In this document: positions 8,880 to 22,258 of the stretch, piece after piece
Numbering within the stretch: position 1 is the stretch's first letter
How the letters are laid out: the number at the start of each line of letters is the position of its first letter
Source of the DNA: Setoptus koraiensis
Taxonomy: Eukaryota > Arthropoda
NCBI GenBank assembly: GCA_048013815.1
Contig: CM106586.1
Coordinates: 9,796,001-9,860,000 of the forward strand
Reading direction: 5' to 3'
Length of the DNA stretch: 64,000 nt
The notes under the pieces: generated by a model
What the model was told of the DNA's origin: nothing
The model's database searches: none
Seen by the model: only the letters and a program-made list of their open reading frames with translations
Position numbers and translations under genes: made by a program

Positions 8880-11800
8880 AATTTGGAAAAATATACGAAT
8901 CAGAGGGCTAAATTATAGAAGGGGAGCGCTAGATATCACAAATGCTGGTCTATAAGATTCATATTTCCTAAATATACTAGTAGTAATGAATAATGTTTTG
9001 ACGATTCCGCAATTAAATTTTATAAATTTTATAATGTATTAATTACAAGTTAGAAATAAAGACGTGCAATCAATATAATACTTTTGTCAAAATCCCGTGC
9101 GTTTTATCCTCATGGCGGGGTCATTTCATTATGTTGCAGTTCACATGAATACTGAAGGGCAACAGCGTTGATTTTTGCAACCCAAAAACACTACTGTCAA
9201 ACATATGATTTCAAAGCATACAGGGAATCTTAGTGCAAATATCCTCCTGAAGAGGGCACGAGAAAAAATTCCCTACAAGTTATAGGCTATAACTCATCTG
9301 GTTGTTGCGCTCACATTTCAACAAGCAGCGCCTCTCTGAGCATCAGGCCATAACCAAAAATCATCCAAGAGAGCGTTTTTCAGGTTTGCACACAAGTTGG
9401 AGGCTTAACAAGCCTTACGATTTGTCATGTTCTGACTTGTGATTTGTATCATACGAAACTCTCTAGATGCTAGTTCATAGGAGCCCCAAACCAGTTGAAA
9501 AAGGTTGAGCCGGTTCTCTGAAATAGGCACTGCACCGGTCGGACAAGCCCACGACAAATAGCGAGGCTCTGATGTCGGACTAATGTTGAGGAAAACAACG
9601 ATAGCGAATTTGAGCATCTCAAACCAGCATTCCAGCAGTACACAGTAGTGTGGCCACTGGGGGTCCATTGATAAAAGGCCACAATACACGCACTGTTATT
9701 ATTTACACTGTCAATATTAATATCAACGAACAGAACCACGAGTGTTGCTGCACCAATAATACAGACCCGTCATTATCTCAACACACATTACGGATTACAT
9801 TGAATTGATCTAGCAAGTGAATTGCCAGTAGTTATCCAGCAGCGGTGGGCATTATTAATATTATTTACCACTACACACTCTGCAGAATATATTAGTCTAG
9901 AATTCATTTTGCGAGCAAGAAAGAAAACGATGTCAAAATAGTGGACTTGGCCCAGTGATAATAAAACCACTAAACTACTTGTGCCTGTCGGCGCATGACC
10001 CGGCCCCCATATCCTATTCACTGGCACATCAGTGAGGATCGCTTTTGTTGGGGCCAGCAAACACACGAACAAAGGCCATTAGACCTAGTCGGGCGGGCTG
10101 AACAAACAAGCAAACACATTGACATATGGAAACTAATCTGTCTAGGCACACATTCTTGCGGGACTTGCTGCTAGCTGATACCGGTTGTTGTTGATTGATG
10201 AGAGCTGTGTTATTAGATAGATACAAGCCAGCGCTTCTCAATGCCTCCGTGTGTAAACACTGGATAATCGACTAGGATTGACTTTTTACATTATGATTTG
10301 ATTATTATTACAAGCAACAAGACAAATTTCATCTTGATAAGCTCACGCGCTAACACTGTCTTGCTTTGTTGTGAGCAGGACGCACCCACAAGTATAAGAT
10401 ATTTTTTATTATTATTGCAGCAACAACAAACTACAACAACAATCTATGAATAATTTCAAGTGAGAGTAAAGAAAGTATATGTGGAAATCTATCTAATGTA
10501 CTAATTGAATGTCTACGACATCAGCCAGTATTCAAGTTTCACCACAATCAATTGCAACAAAAACAACACCCTCGGAGCGAGCTTCCACTGATAGCGATAG
10601 CAATAGCTATTCGCCGATAACCAGCCAGGATTCCATTATACCATGATGCGTTATACAAGAATACGTAAGTTCACCATTCCTATTATCTAATACATACTCA
10701 GTTGAGTTGAGTAGATTTTGATGCTATCAACTATTACATTGTCATGGCCATTATGCAACAGCAGCAGCAGTGATATTCTATATGAAAGCTATTGTAAGTT
10801 GGACCTTTGTTCCAAATATCATATGTTGTAGCTCGGGCATTAACTCACACCACCATGCAATAGTCCGATCAGTCAACAAAAAGAAACACAGACACACACA
10901 AGAATAAAAAATCATTGAAATCGCCGTGATCAAATATCAAACAAATATCAAAAACAACAAAAAAAAAATACAAGTACTTTATCGTATAGTTTATCTTTGG
11001 CCACATTAATCGAGCAGTGAGAACAAGAACGATAACACCTATAACGCATTATATTCTTACGTGACATCATGATGATTTAAGTGTTTGTTACTATCAATAT
11101 TTGTTGTTGCTGTTGTCGTGTCGTGATATCTTTCGTGGGCATTGGGAGATGACTTGTAGCACGCGATCAGTGTCTTGTAACGCGCCCGTAATGGACTCGA
11201 GCTAAAAATGCAATCAAGTGTAAAGTAATTATCTACATGCCTCGCAACTTTATACTGCTGCTCTTATGAAATAGCCCTAGAGACTTTCAGAGAGAGAGAG
11301 AGAGAGAGACAAATTCTAGTTTTTAGTCGAATTTAGTTAAATGTGTAATCCGCAAGATAGCTCGAGAAAAGAAGGAATATTTTCATTGTTTTCGTTACTT
11401 TTAATGAAAAGTCGCTGATTAGTCGGTTAAATTCTTCTTTACTATAATTCTTCTATGCTAGCGAAAGCGTTTGTGGTGTGTAAAACAACTTGGAGAGATT
11501 GACAACAATTGAATTTATCGCCAGATCTAGCCAACAAGTGCAAGTAGACATGTGCCATTGTTGATATGAATACACAGTTTATGGACAGTTAGGCGTATTA
11601 TTGGCTAAATACTAGCATTAATCGAAACGCACCTTAAGTTTTCCTATGACAACTGGCATCTGACAACAAGAGTTATGCGACAAAAATAACAACAATAGCA
11701 ACATCTAACGTCTAACGAGGTTAATTTGGCGAGCCCTACGCCGAGACCGGGTGCATTGTTTTTTATCATGGGTGCATGCAGTGAGTGTGTGTGATGACAG

Positions 11801-12576
11801 TAGCAGTCCAATGAAACTTGTGTGTCGCCAATTGGCTATAACCTGATCAGCAAAGATATTTAAAAAAACCATTCTGTAGTGACAAACAACAATTATGGGT
11901 GATATCTTTCAACTATCGTCACAGCAGCAGCAGCAACAACAACAACAACAGCAACAATAACACAGCAAATCTTTAGTGCAAAGTAATCGATAATACACAC
12001 ACACATACGATTGGTTATGATATCGTAACGAGAGTGATTATTTGTAACTTTTTGGCGAGCTATTTCCAGTGAGACCAATGCCACATCAAGTTGTGAACAC
12101 ATTTTCAGCGACAACCAGAATTCAACGCTAGTCGCCGTGAAGTGACATCAATGCAAATCAAAGTTTTGTTCTTCAACTGTCCCAAGTTAGAATATTATCG
12201 TAAAAATCATCGTTCGTATACGTTGTGCTCGGCCATACATTAGCCAGTCAATACATGCGTTTTCAGTTGGCATTGGTCCAAAATTAGCCCCTCTCCGAAA
12301 TTGGTCACAACGCAATTGAGACACTTATATATATTGTACATAATTGCACACTGTGTCAACGATCTCCACAGCGACTCGCATCGTGAAATCGCTGGCTGTT
12401 CTGATTTGAGTTTACAACACCAACAGTTAGTCGGATTAAAAATCCCGTGAACACATCCGGAAAAAATTCCTATTTAGCGCCACCAATTAGCGTCTCGTCT
12501 ACAGAAAATCTACAGCCGACAGCAACCGTAGACAGCAACAGTAGACAACAACAGTAGACAACAACAGTAGACAACA
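8880..12576. other. 3.7-kb AT-rich region: XTBD promoter, leader and probable intron of cytochrome b561
   Basis: No long coding frame is convincing on either strand. Contents include (GA)n at ~11291-11309, A-rich runs near 10950, CAA/CAG-rich patches at ~10420, 11920-11955 and 12530-12575, and a likely non-coding first exon ending in the donor TAC|GTAAGT at 10674/10675 with a 45-codon upstream frame. A long first intron before the b561 start codon at 12577 would explain the distance. Confidence 0.45.
10509..10674 (+). other. Putative leader exon with a 45-codon upstream ORF and strong splice donor
   Basis: ATG at 10509 opens a Ser/Thr-rich 45-codon frame (MSTTSASIQVSPQ...) that stops at 10644-10646. 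A near-perfect donor GTAAGT begins at 10675. The frame is too short to call a gene. It may be a uORF in the first exon of the b561 transcript, or the start of an unknown small protein. Confidence 0.3.
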
Positions 12577-13796
12577 ATGTCGCAATTGGAGCCCACATTG
12601 TCGGAGCCACGAATTGGCGTCGTGACCCCGCATCATATCATCGACGCCGGCAATTGTACAGACATAATTATATAATATATACATATTCCTTGCCTAACCA
12701 CGAGCCTGACATTCCCAAAAAACCAACTAACACCGTCTGTTATTCTAACCTTTCTTATCGCACACTCACACATTGATATTCGATGATTGATTAGCTACTC
12801 GAGACACAGCTGACGATAGTCAGAAGATCGCCACTAGCGACTCTGACTCGGACGACAAGCAAAATCTAGATAGGAGGCCCGGCAGCAAGAGCAGCGGATC
12901 CGCTGGAGCGGAGTTTCTCGGCAGCGGACATTTTGATCCTTTTCAGCGCAAACTCTACGTCGGACTACACGCATTTTCTCTGTCGACGGCTCTCGTGGGC
13001 CTCATATTACTGTGCGTTTGGATCTTTAAATATAAGACTGGCGTGTCGTTCACGGACACCAAGCGCATGGGCAACCTGCACGCCCTGTTCATGTACACAT
13101 TCATGGTGGGCCTCAACGCGTACGGTACGTCACCGGCTTGACCCCCCCTACAAGCTTGCCGGAATCAGGTTCAGTTTGCTGTTCGCCACGTGTTGTTCGC
13201 ATTCACCTGTCCACATGTTCACACAATTGACTGTTTGCAATTCTTGTCTTGTTTGTGTCTCGCTAGGTGTGCTCGTATACAGGACGTTCTACAGTTCGGC
13301 CAAGGAAAAGATGAAATGGATCCACGCGGGCCTGTCGCTTTTCAATGTCATAATGGCCATAGCTGGCGTAACTTTCATGTTTGTGTCGCACAACGCCTCA
13401 GGTGATCCCAATTTGTATTCGTTGCATTCGTGGATAGGATTAACAACAACCGTATTGTACGCGTCACAGTTTTTATTTGGTTTAATTACGTTCTTGAAAC
13501 CTGGCCTCAGTCAAGTAATCAGAGCCAAATCAATGCCATTGCACAGATTTATGGGTGCTGCCATATTGGTGATGGCCGGCTTGGCCGCTATCACGGGCAT
13601 TGCCGAGTGGGCAATTTGGTCAATTAAGGACTATAACAAGTTTTCTCCAATGACATTTATTGCTAACTTTACAGGTATTTGTGTGCTTGTGTCAACGTTT
13701 ATCTCAGTTTATTTACTATCTCAGAGAAGATATCGTCGGCCTGAAGCTTCGCAACGCGAGCACTTAGCCCAATTGTCCAAGTTTGCGCCCGAATAA
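12577..13796 (+). CDS. Cytochrome b561 (ascorbate-dependent transmembrane electron carrier), 3 exons
   Basis: Exons 12577-12655, 12795-13124 and 13267-13796 join in frame to 312 codons. The second intron (TACG|GTACGT ... GCTAG|GTGTG) is clear. The first, with donor AATT|GTACAG and acceptor GATTAG|CTACT, is inferred: it is the only way I found to give the frame a start codon. Six hydrophobic segments fit the b561 family. The conserved heme-ligand histidines appear in NLHALFMYTF, KWIHAGLSL, YSLHSWIG and MPLHRFMG. The family moves electrons from cytosolic ascorbate across vesicle or lysosomal membranes. The N-terminal ~65 residues are acidic and low complexity. Convergent with the MFSD4-like gene, 172 bp between stops. 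Confidence 0.85.
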
Positions 13797-13880
13797 AATC
13801 ATTTTTTTCACTTCGCCTCTAAATCTCCGGGGAGGGTGAATAGCACATTATTTTGTATACTATCTCTGGCGTATGTGATT

Positions 13881-13902
13881 GTGGGTGTGTGTGTGTGTGT
13901 TT
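13881..13902 (+). repeat. (GT)n microsatellite in the 3' flank of cytochrome b561
   Basis: Short run of GT dinucleotides in the 172-bp space between two convergent genes. Confidence 0.8.
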
Positions 13903-13968
13903 GTGATTTTGTAAATGTATAAATAATATATTTGTTTGTATATATACGTATATATAGGTAGTGTAGCT

Positions 13969-16530
13969 CTAACATACTGCTGCCGGATTGGGCGTTGGGG
14001 TCGTTGTTGCTTGCAATTCTAATTTAGCTTTTAGTTTGCGCGCTCGTTGATTTACTTTAACTTTAGTTAACAAATGTAAACTACCAAATAATACTAATAA
14101 CAATACTGAACTAATGAGATTGAGCTCAATTAATATCAAAGCGTTATCTATGATGTGATGGCCTACTATTAATGAGCTTAAGGCAACTTGAAACATGGAG
14201 GCCAATATAAAAATGCCACTAACAGTGTTGGTAACTTTTGATATTTTCTCATCATAAAAGCTAACAATGGCGGGAAACATTGGACCGCAGCCTATGCCGA
14301 AGAAGCAGACACTGATCCATAATAACAGTTCGTTGGTGTTGGCGAAGAATAGCATGGCCACATTGCCAATGGCAACGCCCGCAACACAACCATAAAACAG
14401 GAAATGGGGCTTCACCGAAATGGCTACCCAAATGCCAAAGCCACGGCCAACGGCAAACGAGCTTGTGAGCGCCGACGATAAATAAGCCGCGGTTGATTTT
14501 GACAATTGTAAATCGGTGTTGACAGCAAACGTTGCCAAATAATTCATGCTGGTTATCTCAATACCACAATAGAACAATAGACAACAGGCCGCCATAAATA
14601 TGGCCGCTATCACATAGAAGGGGGGCGGGCCATCGCCGTCGGGCGCCTTAGAGGTCACTTTGACTGATTTCACTACTTCCGGTTGCTGGCAATTTATCGC
14701 TAGCATGGTTGTTGTTTGTTTGTCTGTTTGGCTGTTGCTGTTATTGATTGACTGGTTGTTGTTGTTGTTGTTTGCAGTGGGCGCCACAATGTACGAGCCG
14801 ACGCCTGGCGGGGGCGCTGGTTCACTGATTTGAATGGCCAGAGTGATTTCGTCGTCCTGATTTGTGGCTTGTTGTGGCTGCTGCTGTTGCTGTTGTTGCT
14901 GTTGTTGGCTTGTGGTGTCCGGCGTCGGCGGTGGCTGCTTGTCGAATAACTGTTCCGTCGATTGATCGTGCTGCTCGTGGGGCCCGTGCTTGCCGGGCGA
15001 CACAGGCGCAACAGGTGAGCGCGCGTGGGGAACCACCTCGACCAGTTCCAGTTGGTTCGTGTCGTCGCGTCGTCGTTGTTGTTGAGGTGCTTGTTGAGGC
15101 TGCTGCTGCTGCTGTTGCTGAGACAACAACATGGAAGTGGTGTGCTGCTGATGATGGTGGTGGTCGCCGCCTGACTGGACATTGGACGTGGTTAGATTAT
15201 TGTTTGATATAACGGCAACCTCGCAACATTCCAAGCCGCCCTTCTCCTGTAGGGCCAAGCGCTCGATGCTGGTCTTTTTGCCGCCCGTCTCTTGAGCAAT
15301 CTTGTAGTTTTCTAATTGTTGCTGGCCTTTAGCCTTTTGTTGTGCATCGCCAGAGTTGTTGTTGCCCCTTGGTGGCGCCACGTACGGCTCGTAGAAATAT
15401 AAAACAAACAGAGCTACTGAGGCGATTATTGAGGAAATTCCCACTACACTGTATGGCACATAAATTCTCGACTCGCCTGGCTCGGGCATGGTGAAGTTCT
15501 CTGCTCGGACGATTCGGATAAGTCGGATAATTAGGATAGTTCGGATAATTAGGATAAGTCGGGAGGGGGAAGATCGGGATAACTGAGGGGTCTGTGGGGA
15601 CAGTAGCGGGCCGCGGGGCCCCAAAATAGAAGGAAAACTCACCTAGTTGCGAGTAGTTGGGGCCGTGCAGCCTCTCGAGCTCGTGCTCGTCGGGCAGCTC
15701 GGGCGACAGAAACGGCTCGGCCACCACCGGGCCCAGGGCCGTGCCCATCGCAAATGAGAAATGGAGCGCCTGAAGCCAGGCATCCTGGCCGGGCCACATC
15801 TCTAAAATCCAAACGTTTGCGCCGCAGTCCGTTCCGCCGGCGGCCATCATTTTAGAGAATGTAATCACAGAGAAAAATAAATAGCTTGGTATCCAGGGCG
15901 TGATAAGATTAGCGATGCCAAAAATCATAAAATAAATAGCAATCAATAGTTGCCTGTTAAGATAGTTGAATATAAAACCACCTGTGGCGCGTCGACGGCA
16001 TTTCGATGTGGCCATTTCGATGTGGGCATTTCGATGTGGGCATTTCGTCAGCATTATGTCGGCATTATGTCGGCAATGATGCAGAGAGACGGAGATTTGT
16101 TTGATCGGTTAGATTGACTGGATATTGACCGGATGCGGTTGTTGCGCAACAGCGATTGAGTGATTTCTCGAATAGGTTGACAGACGGAGCTTGATTGGGG
16201 TACTCACTGAGGAAGCCACCAAACGAGTAGGCCAGTCCCGCGTAGGCCAACGAGTAGGACATCATGTCCTGGTTGACATGCAGTATATCGATCAGATCCA
16301 TCAGCGTCGGCCCCTGAATACTGATGCATAATCCCTGTTTGCGGCGAGATGGGTTTTTTTTTCAAAAAAAAAACGAGTGTTAGGTGATTGTGACACATTT
16401 CATGAGCTACAAATGGGTGTTTTACTAGTTGAGTGTCATATTTAGGGGCGCAGTTAAATGGGCTACTCACCACACAGAAACTGCCAAAAATGACGGCCAA
16501 ACTCGTGCATAATTTAAGCGACTTCTTCAT
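13969..16530 (-). CDS. Major facilitator transporter, MFSD4/NaGLT1-like, 4 exons
   Basis: Exons 16471-16530, 16208-16334, 15643-15981 and 13969-15500 join in frame to 686 codons with GT-AG junctions (for example TGTG|GTGAGT, CTCA|GTGAGT, CTAG|GTGAGT). The N-terminus (CTSLAVIFGSFCVGLCISIQ, GPTLMDL) and the segments LITPWIPSYLFF and MMAAGGTDCGANVWILEMW fit the MFSD4/sodium-dependent glucose transporter 1 branch. Twelve membrane helices are expected; six precede and six follow a cytoplasmic loop. That loop (~215-466) is unusually long, about 250 residues, and rich in Gln, Asn and His homopolymers. The last intron contains a short array of TCCGAATTATCC-like units. Substrate is not certain: glucose is known for the mammalian NaGLT1, MFSD4A is an orphan. 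Confidence 0.85.
14700..15200 (-). repeat. CAG/CAA-type trinucleotide-rich tract inside the MFSD4-like loop
   Basis: Several separate runs of CAG/CAA (Gln) and AAC/AAT (Asn) codons, such as 14754-14775, 14878-14907 and 15102-15121. All lie in the long loop and none interrupts a predicted membrane helix, as expected for tolerated slippage growth. Confidence 0.8.
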
Positions 16531-17657
16531 GATTAATTAGCTGATGATTGTGTCTAGCTGGCTGGTGCTGAAGCTGACGGTGTGTTAATTGGCGTGTGTG
16601 TAATTGATTGGCTCGTCGTCCGGTATCAACGGGGCTCGGGTTGGGTCGGGTCGGGGCGCCGACACACTGGGGGCGAAGTGACACGCTGGCACAACCAGTG
16701 GGTGGTTGTGGTGCCGAAATGTTGTGCTTCGGGCCGGTGCTGTTGTAAATAGTTGTTGTATAAAATAATTGCTGCCAATCTATCTATTGTGATTTCTGGC
16801 GACGATGATTCTCTGTTGGCATGCGAGCATAATTATAACAAAGGTGTTTGAATTGAACATTTACATGTAGTAGCAGTAGTGGTAGAGATAGTGATAAATA
16901 ATAATAATAATAATAATGAAATATAAATGTATAAATAATAACAGCGAGTCTATTGTTGTTAATCATTGGCTATTCTCTGGCAAGACTAACAAATAATTTA
17001 GATGAGATATACACTTTTATAGTTGAATCGGGTTGTTGTCACTCCGCTCAACGACGCTATCTATTGTTATTATCTGTGTCTCGCATATTATTATTATTAT
17101 TATTATATGTGATATTAGTATTGTTGTTGCTGCTATTACAGTGTGGTCGTGCTCGCAAAGTGGCAGCACATAGTGGAGCGAAACTGGCTAAATTCATTAA
17201 AACGTCGTCGTCGCTGTCGTCGACTCAATACAATCGATAAAACAAATGACGTAGCCAGCCCGACTAGCAAGTGTCTCGGTGCACACGCCTTGCCACAAAT
17301 GGCAAATCGCTATTCTCTGTCACCATCGACAGCATCTTCGTCGTCTTCGTCGTCTTTGGTCGTCGTCTTCCTCATCGTCGTCTCGGTCGTCATCATCGTC
17401 TCGTCGTCGTGTTTTAACATCAGCGACTGACTCAAGTGACGACTACAACTGGTAAACACCATTAGACACTGCTCAACACTGTCGATACAACAAATGATGA
17501 TATTATTTTTGCTCGCTGTAATTAGCGCCACAAATCACAGCCACTGATTACAGCTAGCGGACACTTGTTGTTGCAGTTGCTGTGCGCTGTCACACTAGAT
17601 CCCGAGGCGACCCGTCGAGCTAGACAACATTATGTATATCTAGTCACTAGATTCCAG

Positions 17658-17720
17658 TGGCGCATAGTCGTCGTCGCATAGTCGTCGCATAGTCGTCGCA
17701 TAGTCGTCGCATAGTCGTCG
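17658..17720 (+). repeat. Tandem array, GCATAGTCGTC unit
   Basis: About five head-to-tail copies of an 11-bp unit. Confidence 0.8.
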
Positions 17721-18215
17721 ACTGTTTGCCGTTGCACCGTGGCCAACGAGACACAACGAGACACAACGACACAGCGAGACACAACGAGACTAGCTCAGAT
17801 GGCGAGTATGCGGTTGTCTAGTGGCCAATATGCGGTTGTCTAATGGCGAATATGTGATTGTCAAGTTGACAAGTTGGACAATCTTGCTTTTCATCGTCTT
17901 TTCGGCGTCGTCGTCGTCGTCGTCGTCGTCGCCGCATTATGCGCTGTTTGCGTATACACTGACATCACCGCCATAGACACAATCGCGCTGCTGCTGTCGT
18001 TCGAATGCGACTTGTTCACTGATCAAACAAACATTGACTGATAACCAATATCCAATATAACACAATATTTAATATAACACAATACAATTTTGTGTTATTT
18101 ATATATCATCATGTGTGTTATATCCAGCAACAGCGAGCGAGTATCTAGGCAGGAAATAATTGTTGTTAAATGGCCAACCAGCAACGCATGACAATTGCAC
18201 AATCAAGCGATCTGT

Positions 18216-18296
18216 CTAACGATGGCTAACGATGGCTAACGATGGCTAACGATGGCTAATGGTGGCTAATGGTGGCTAATGATGGCTAATGATGGT
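18216..18296 (+). repeat. Decamer tandem array (CTAACGATGG / CTAATGGTGG)
   Basis: Eight copies of a 10-bp unit in exact register, with two sequence variants arranged in blocks (four GATGGCTAAC-type copies, then two GGTGGCTAAT, then GATGGCTAAT), as expected from stepwise slippage or unequal exchange. Confidence 0.9.
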
Positions 18297-19207
18297 GATA
18301 CAACAATATCACCACAACCGGCGTCCAATCAATCACTTCATACACATCAAATGTGTATATGCACACATATGAATATCGATTGAATGTCGTCTATTTGATC
18401 GCCCATCGTCGACTCGACCACGTCGAGTGAGCTAACAAGTCGACGAGTTACTAACAAGTTGTCAGATTGGGCTCGTTTGCGGGGGCTGCCTGTCAGGGCG
18501 CCAGCAAACGAGTGGGCAAGTGCATCGATCAATAATAACAGTCGATGAGTTTGTTTCACTGTCGCTTTGTTGGCAGCTCGCTAATTAGCTGCTTATTTGC
18601 TTATTTGAAGCACCTCACGCAAACAGCAAACAAGACGAGACAAGACAACACAAACATCAGGCACATAGCTCCTCGAGCGAGTGATGGCGTCAAGTTGCTC
18701 GGCTGTTCGCAAAATCTATCACTTGGCTCCATGACAATCAACGACAAACAACATAACCTCACAACAACATTCAATCCGACAAACGACTCTATTGAGCGAC
18801 ACACATAGGACAGCAGATCGACAAACCGATTGACAAAGTGAACCGATTGAAACCGGTTGCAAACTGGACAACGACACATAATCGGCTACCACTTGTTAGT
18901 GCAACAACTCGTCAACTTGTTTGTCATTGGTGACAAATCTTGATTGTTGTCAGTGACAAATTGACTATCGACTCATTTCATTTGTTGGCCGGTTGTGCGC
19001 CGCTCGACATTGCCCGTCGCTGCCCGATCTCACTGTATCCGACTGTATCCGACTGTATCTGACTATATCGACACTATATATCGGCGATAAAATATCGGCA
19101 CCATGTCCACTTGAATTTGTTTTGTTGCCAGCAAACAGTTGACAACGCAAACAGTCTGATGACTGGCTGACATGAAACACGAGCAAACACACAACAAATG
19201 TCATTTA

Positions 19208-19312
19208 CTAATTGATGAAACTGATTGACACATGCATTGACACATCCATTGACACATCGATTGGTACATCGATCGATAAATTGATCGATATATCGATCAA
19301 TGCACTGATTGG
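19208..19312 (+). repeat. Degenerate TTGACACATC / ATCGATC repeats
   Basis: Several copies of TTGACACATC and then of ATCGAT-containing palindromic units (ATCGATCGAT, ATCGATATATCGAT). Confidence 0.65.
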
Positions 19313-20567
19313 CGTGACCCGCCACTTACCTGGCTCGGCCGATCACCTGCTCGCTCTTGCTGTGCGGTCAGTTTTTTCTTCTTCTAAGATCTTTTGCTTT
19401 AGATATTTTATAGATTCTGTGCTTATAGATGCTTGGTGATCCAATATCCAATATCCGGTTCCGGTTAACGTTGTCGTGTGATTGCACGAGTAGCGCGACT
19501 GGACGACTGCACACACACACACACACACACGCACGCACACGACGAAGCCACACAAATTATTGGCCACTGTTGTGAGTCAATTGATCAATTTGCGCTACAA
19601 ATGATGCATTGGCAATAGATCACCAATTGACGACGACGCTTGTTTTTTATCTGATTATTATCACTGCTTATTCTTAATAAATTTTGCCTTATATCGCGTA
19701 TACCTATATGATGTGTTATGCAACATTGATCAGATTGGTTTGTTGTTGTTGTTGTTGTTGGTGTTGTTGTTGTTGTTGACGACAGTATGTCCCCCCATAG
19801 CTAATTGAGAGCGCACGAATTGTGTAGCTTCATCATCGCTTAGACTGATCGCATTTGTAATTGTGAGTGTAGCGAGTGGCCAAGTGGCAATTGTGGAAAA
19901 TTGTGAAATATCTTCTATTGTGTTGTTGTTGTTGATGATGACAGTGACGCTAGCGCTCACATTTGTAAGTGTTACATAATATACATGTTATATAATAATA
20001 TGTATCGATCGTCGTTTAATATTGATTGATACAATATAGTAATAACAATAATACTATATTATAATAATAATAGTATAATAATAATACTGTCTGATATAGT
20101 GGCAGATAGGCCAGATAAAGCCACCATCGACCAATGGCATAGATAGCGCCTAGATATCGCGTATGATCAACATGATGTGTCTCTGACAATTTGTGAGATG
20201 AGGCGTTAGATCTGGGCTCATGTGTTAATCTAGTCCGTTGTGTTTGATTTGTTGTGGTATTAATCTGATCTCATCGACAGTATCTTTGTTTATAAAAGTG
20301 CATTGTGTGTGTGTGTGGGTGTGAGTTTTTTCTTCTATTTCTTCATTTGCTCATTTCTTCTTCATTTGTCTTATTCGTTTGTCTCGTTCGTTTGTCTCGT
20401 TCGTTTGTCTCGCTGTTGAGCTGTCGTCGAGTGTGCGACACGACGACGACGACGACGATAATAACAATAATTATAAGCTGCTATTGTTGTTACGATTATG
20501 ATACAATATAGCATAGGTGTGCTGACTGACGTAACGACCTATCACAATGACGATTTCGAGCCGCAAA

Positions 20568-20645
20568 TATATATATATATATATACTATTATATATCTGT
20601 ATATCTTATATATTTATGTGTATATAAGACTCATATATACACGTT
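20568..20645. repeat. (TA)n-rich tract
   Basis: TA dinucleotide runs interrupted by CTATT and CTGTA, likely to melt or extrude easily. No promoter assignment is possible. Confidence 0.75.
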
Positions 20646-21717
20646 ATGCGAGTAGCCGAAATATATGCAAGTATAAATATATATTTTTAATGATACTGGA
20701 TGTGGTATGTCGATGTGGTGATATATGTTGGTTGGTTAGCAAGCCAACGAGGGCACCGCGAATAAAATTTGTGTGAAAGCAGCTGAAATTAACTGATTGG
20801 CGCTGATTAACTGATCTCGCAATTGTCGCAGTCAGTCGGCGCTCGGTGTGATCTATCAAGTGGCCAATATTGACAGACTTTGTGACGACTTTGTGCAATC
20901 TTTGTGTTTATTTCCATAAATACGCTCACATATACGCTACATGTCGCTGTATATATGCTGTGATGTAATAAACTGGGCTGGCTGGCTGGCTGGCTGGTTG
21001 GCTCACTGGCGGCCTGGTGGCTAGACGATGGTGTAAATAAACAAACCATAACAACACTATTCGCTGGTTGCTGGCTGGCTGGCTGGTTGGCCCGTTCGCT
21101 GGAACGTTCTTGTTGTTGGCGTTCGTCGCTCGTTCTTTCGTCCGCCGTTCGTCGCTCGTTCTTTCGCCCGTTCGTCGGTCGCTATCGCTCGCTCGCCCAT
21201 TCGCTCCATGTTGTTGGCGGTGCGCGAACGCTGCTAGGCGCCACTCGCAACAACAAACAAGGACAAGCAGAGGGCATGGCGAAACTGGGCGATAAGCCGT
21301 CGCCGTTGCGCCCGTCGTGTTGTGCCCGTCGTGTTGTGCCCGTCGTGTTGTGTGGCATGGGAGCGGGGCGGCGAGAGTTGCGTAGCATGGGAGCGTAGCA
21401 TGGGAGCACAGGGTCCATGCTCCCGTAGTGCGGCGCGCCACGCCGCCGTCGCTAGCAGCCAGCGGCAGCAGCAGTGAGCAGCGCTAGCTAAGTGATGACG
21501 CAACCAACACTATGCCAAGATACACACACGCGGCCAGCGCCTCCATGGCATACTATGGGCTCGATACTACGGGCTCCATGCTATGGGCTCCATACTACGG
21601 GCTCCATAGTATCGAGTCTATGCGCTCATAGGCGCCCGTGAGCGCCTCATAGAGGCTCTATGCGCGACTCATGGAGGCTCTATGCGCGACCCATGGAGGC
21701 TCTATGCACCTCTGTGC

Positions 21718-21758
21718 GCCATTGAAAAGCAACGTGTGACGCGAGCCTTTTCAATGGC
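21718..21758. repeat. Hairpin with perfect 12-bp arms
   Basis: GCCATTGAAAAG (21718-21729) and CTTTTCAATGGC (21747-21758) are exact reverse complements around a 17-base loop. Confidence 0.85.
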
Positions 21759-22160
21759 GAGCGGCTGCTGGTGGCGGGCAACGTTGAATGGGATTCAATT
21801 TCAAGGGTGAAGCGTGATTTAGGGGCTGTGCCAGGCGAGCGCTCCATCATATTGGCACCGCACGGAGCAGTCTCACTGGGCCCGACAAACAGCCGTGCCC
21901 GTCCGCATATCCGTAGATCCGCACATCCATAGGTGCCCACATCCATAGGTGCCCATATCCATGGGTCCGCTCATAGGGCCCACATCCGCGCACATATCGG
22001 CTCGCATCCATGCAACATGCACATTATGCGTTATCCACACAACGTTGCATCCACTGCGACGAGACAGCGACAGCCGTTATTAGTCAAGCTGGCCAGTTAT
22101 CGAGCGATCAGTCGCGCCAAGAGACGCCCAGAGAAATTATGACAATCACGACTGTAATCC

Positions 22161-22258
22161 GTTCGCCAGTTCGCTCGCCAGTTTGTTCGCCAGTTCGCTC
22201 GCCAGTTTGTTCGCCAATCCGTTTGCCAATTCGCTCGCCAGCCCGTTTGCCAATTCGC
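22161..22258 (+). repeat. Dodecamer array (GTTCGCCAGTTC type)
   Basis: About eight copies of a 12-bp unit with alternating variants GTTCGCCAGTTC/GCTCGCCAGTTT. Its 12-bp period keeps all frames open and creates artificial reading frames on both strands. Confidence 0.85.

Noticed and set aside
9405-10241. Four minus-strand frames of 70-94 codons in the cytochrome b561 upstream region
   Set aside because: No similarity, no consistent start or splice sites; likely chance in low-stop sequence.
14862-15212. Forward-strand frame opposite the MFSD4 loop
   Set aside because: Mirror of the CAG/CAA repeats in the real minus-strand gene.
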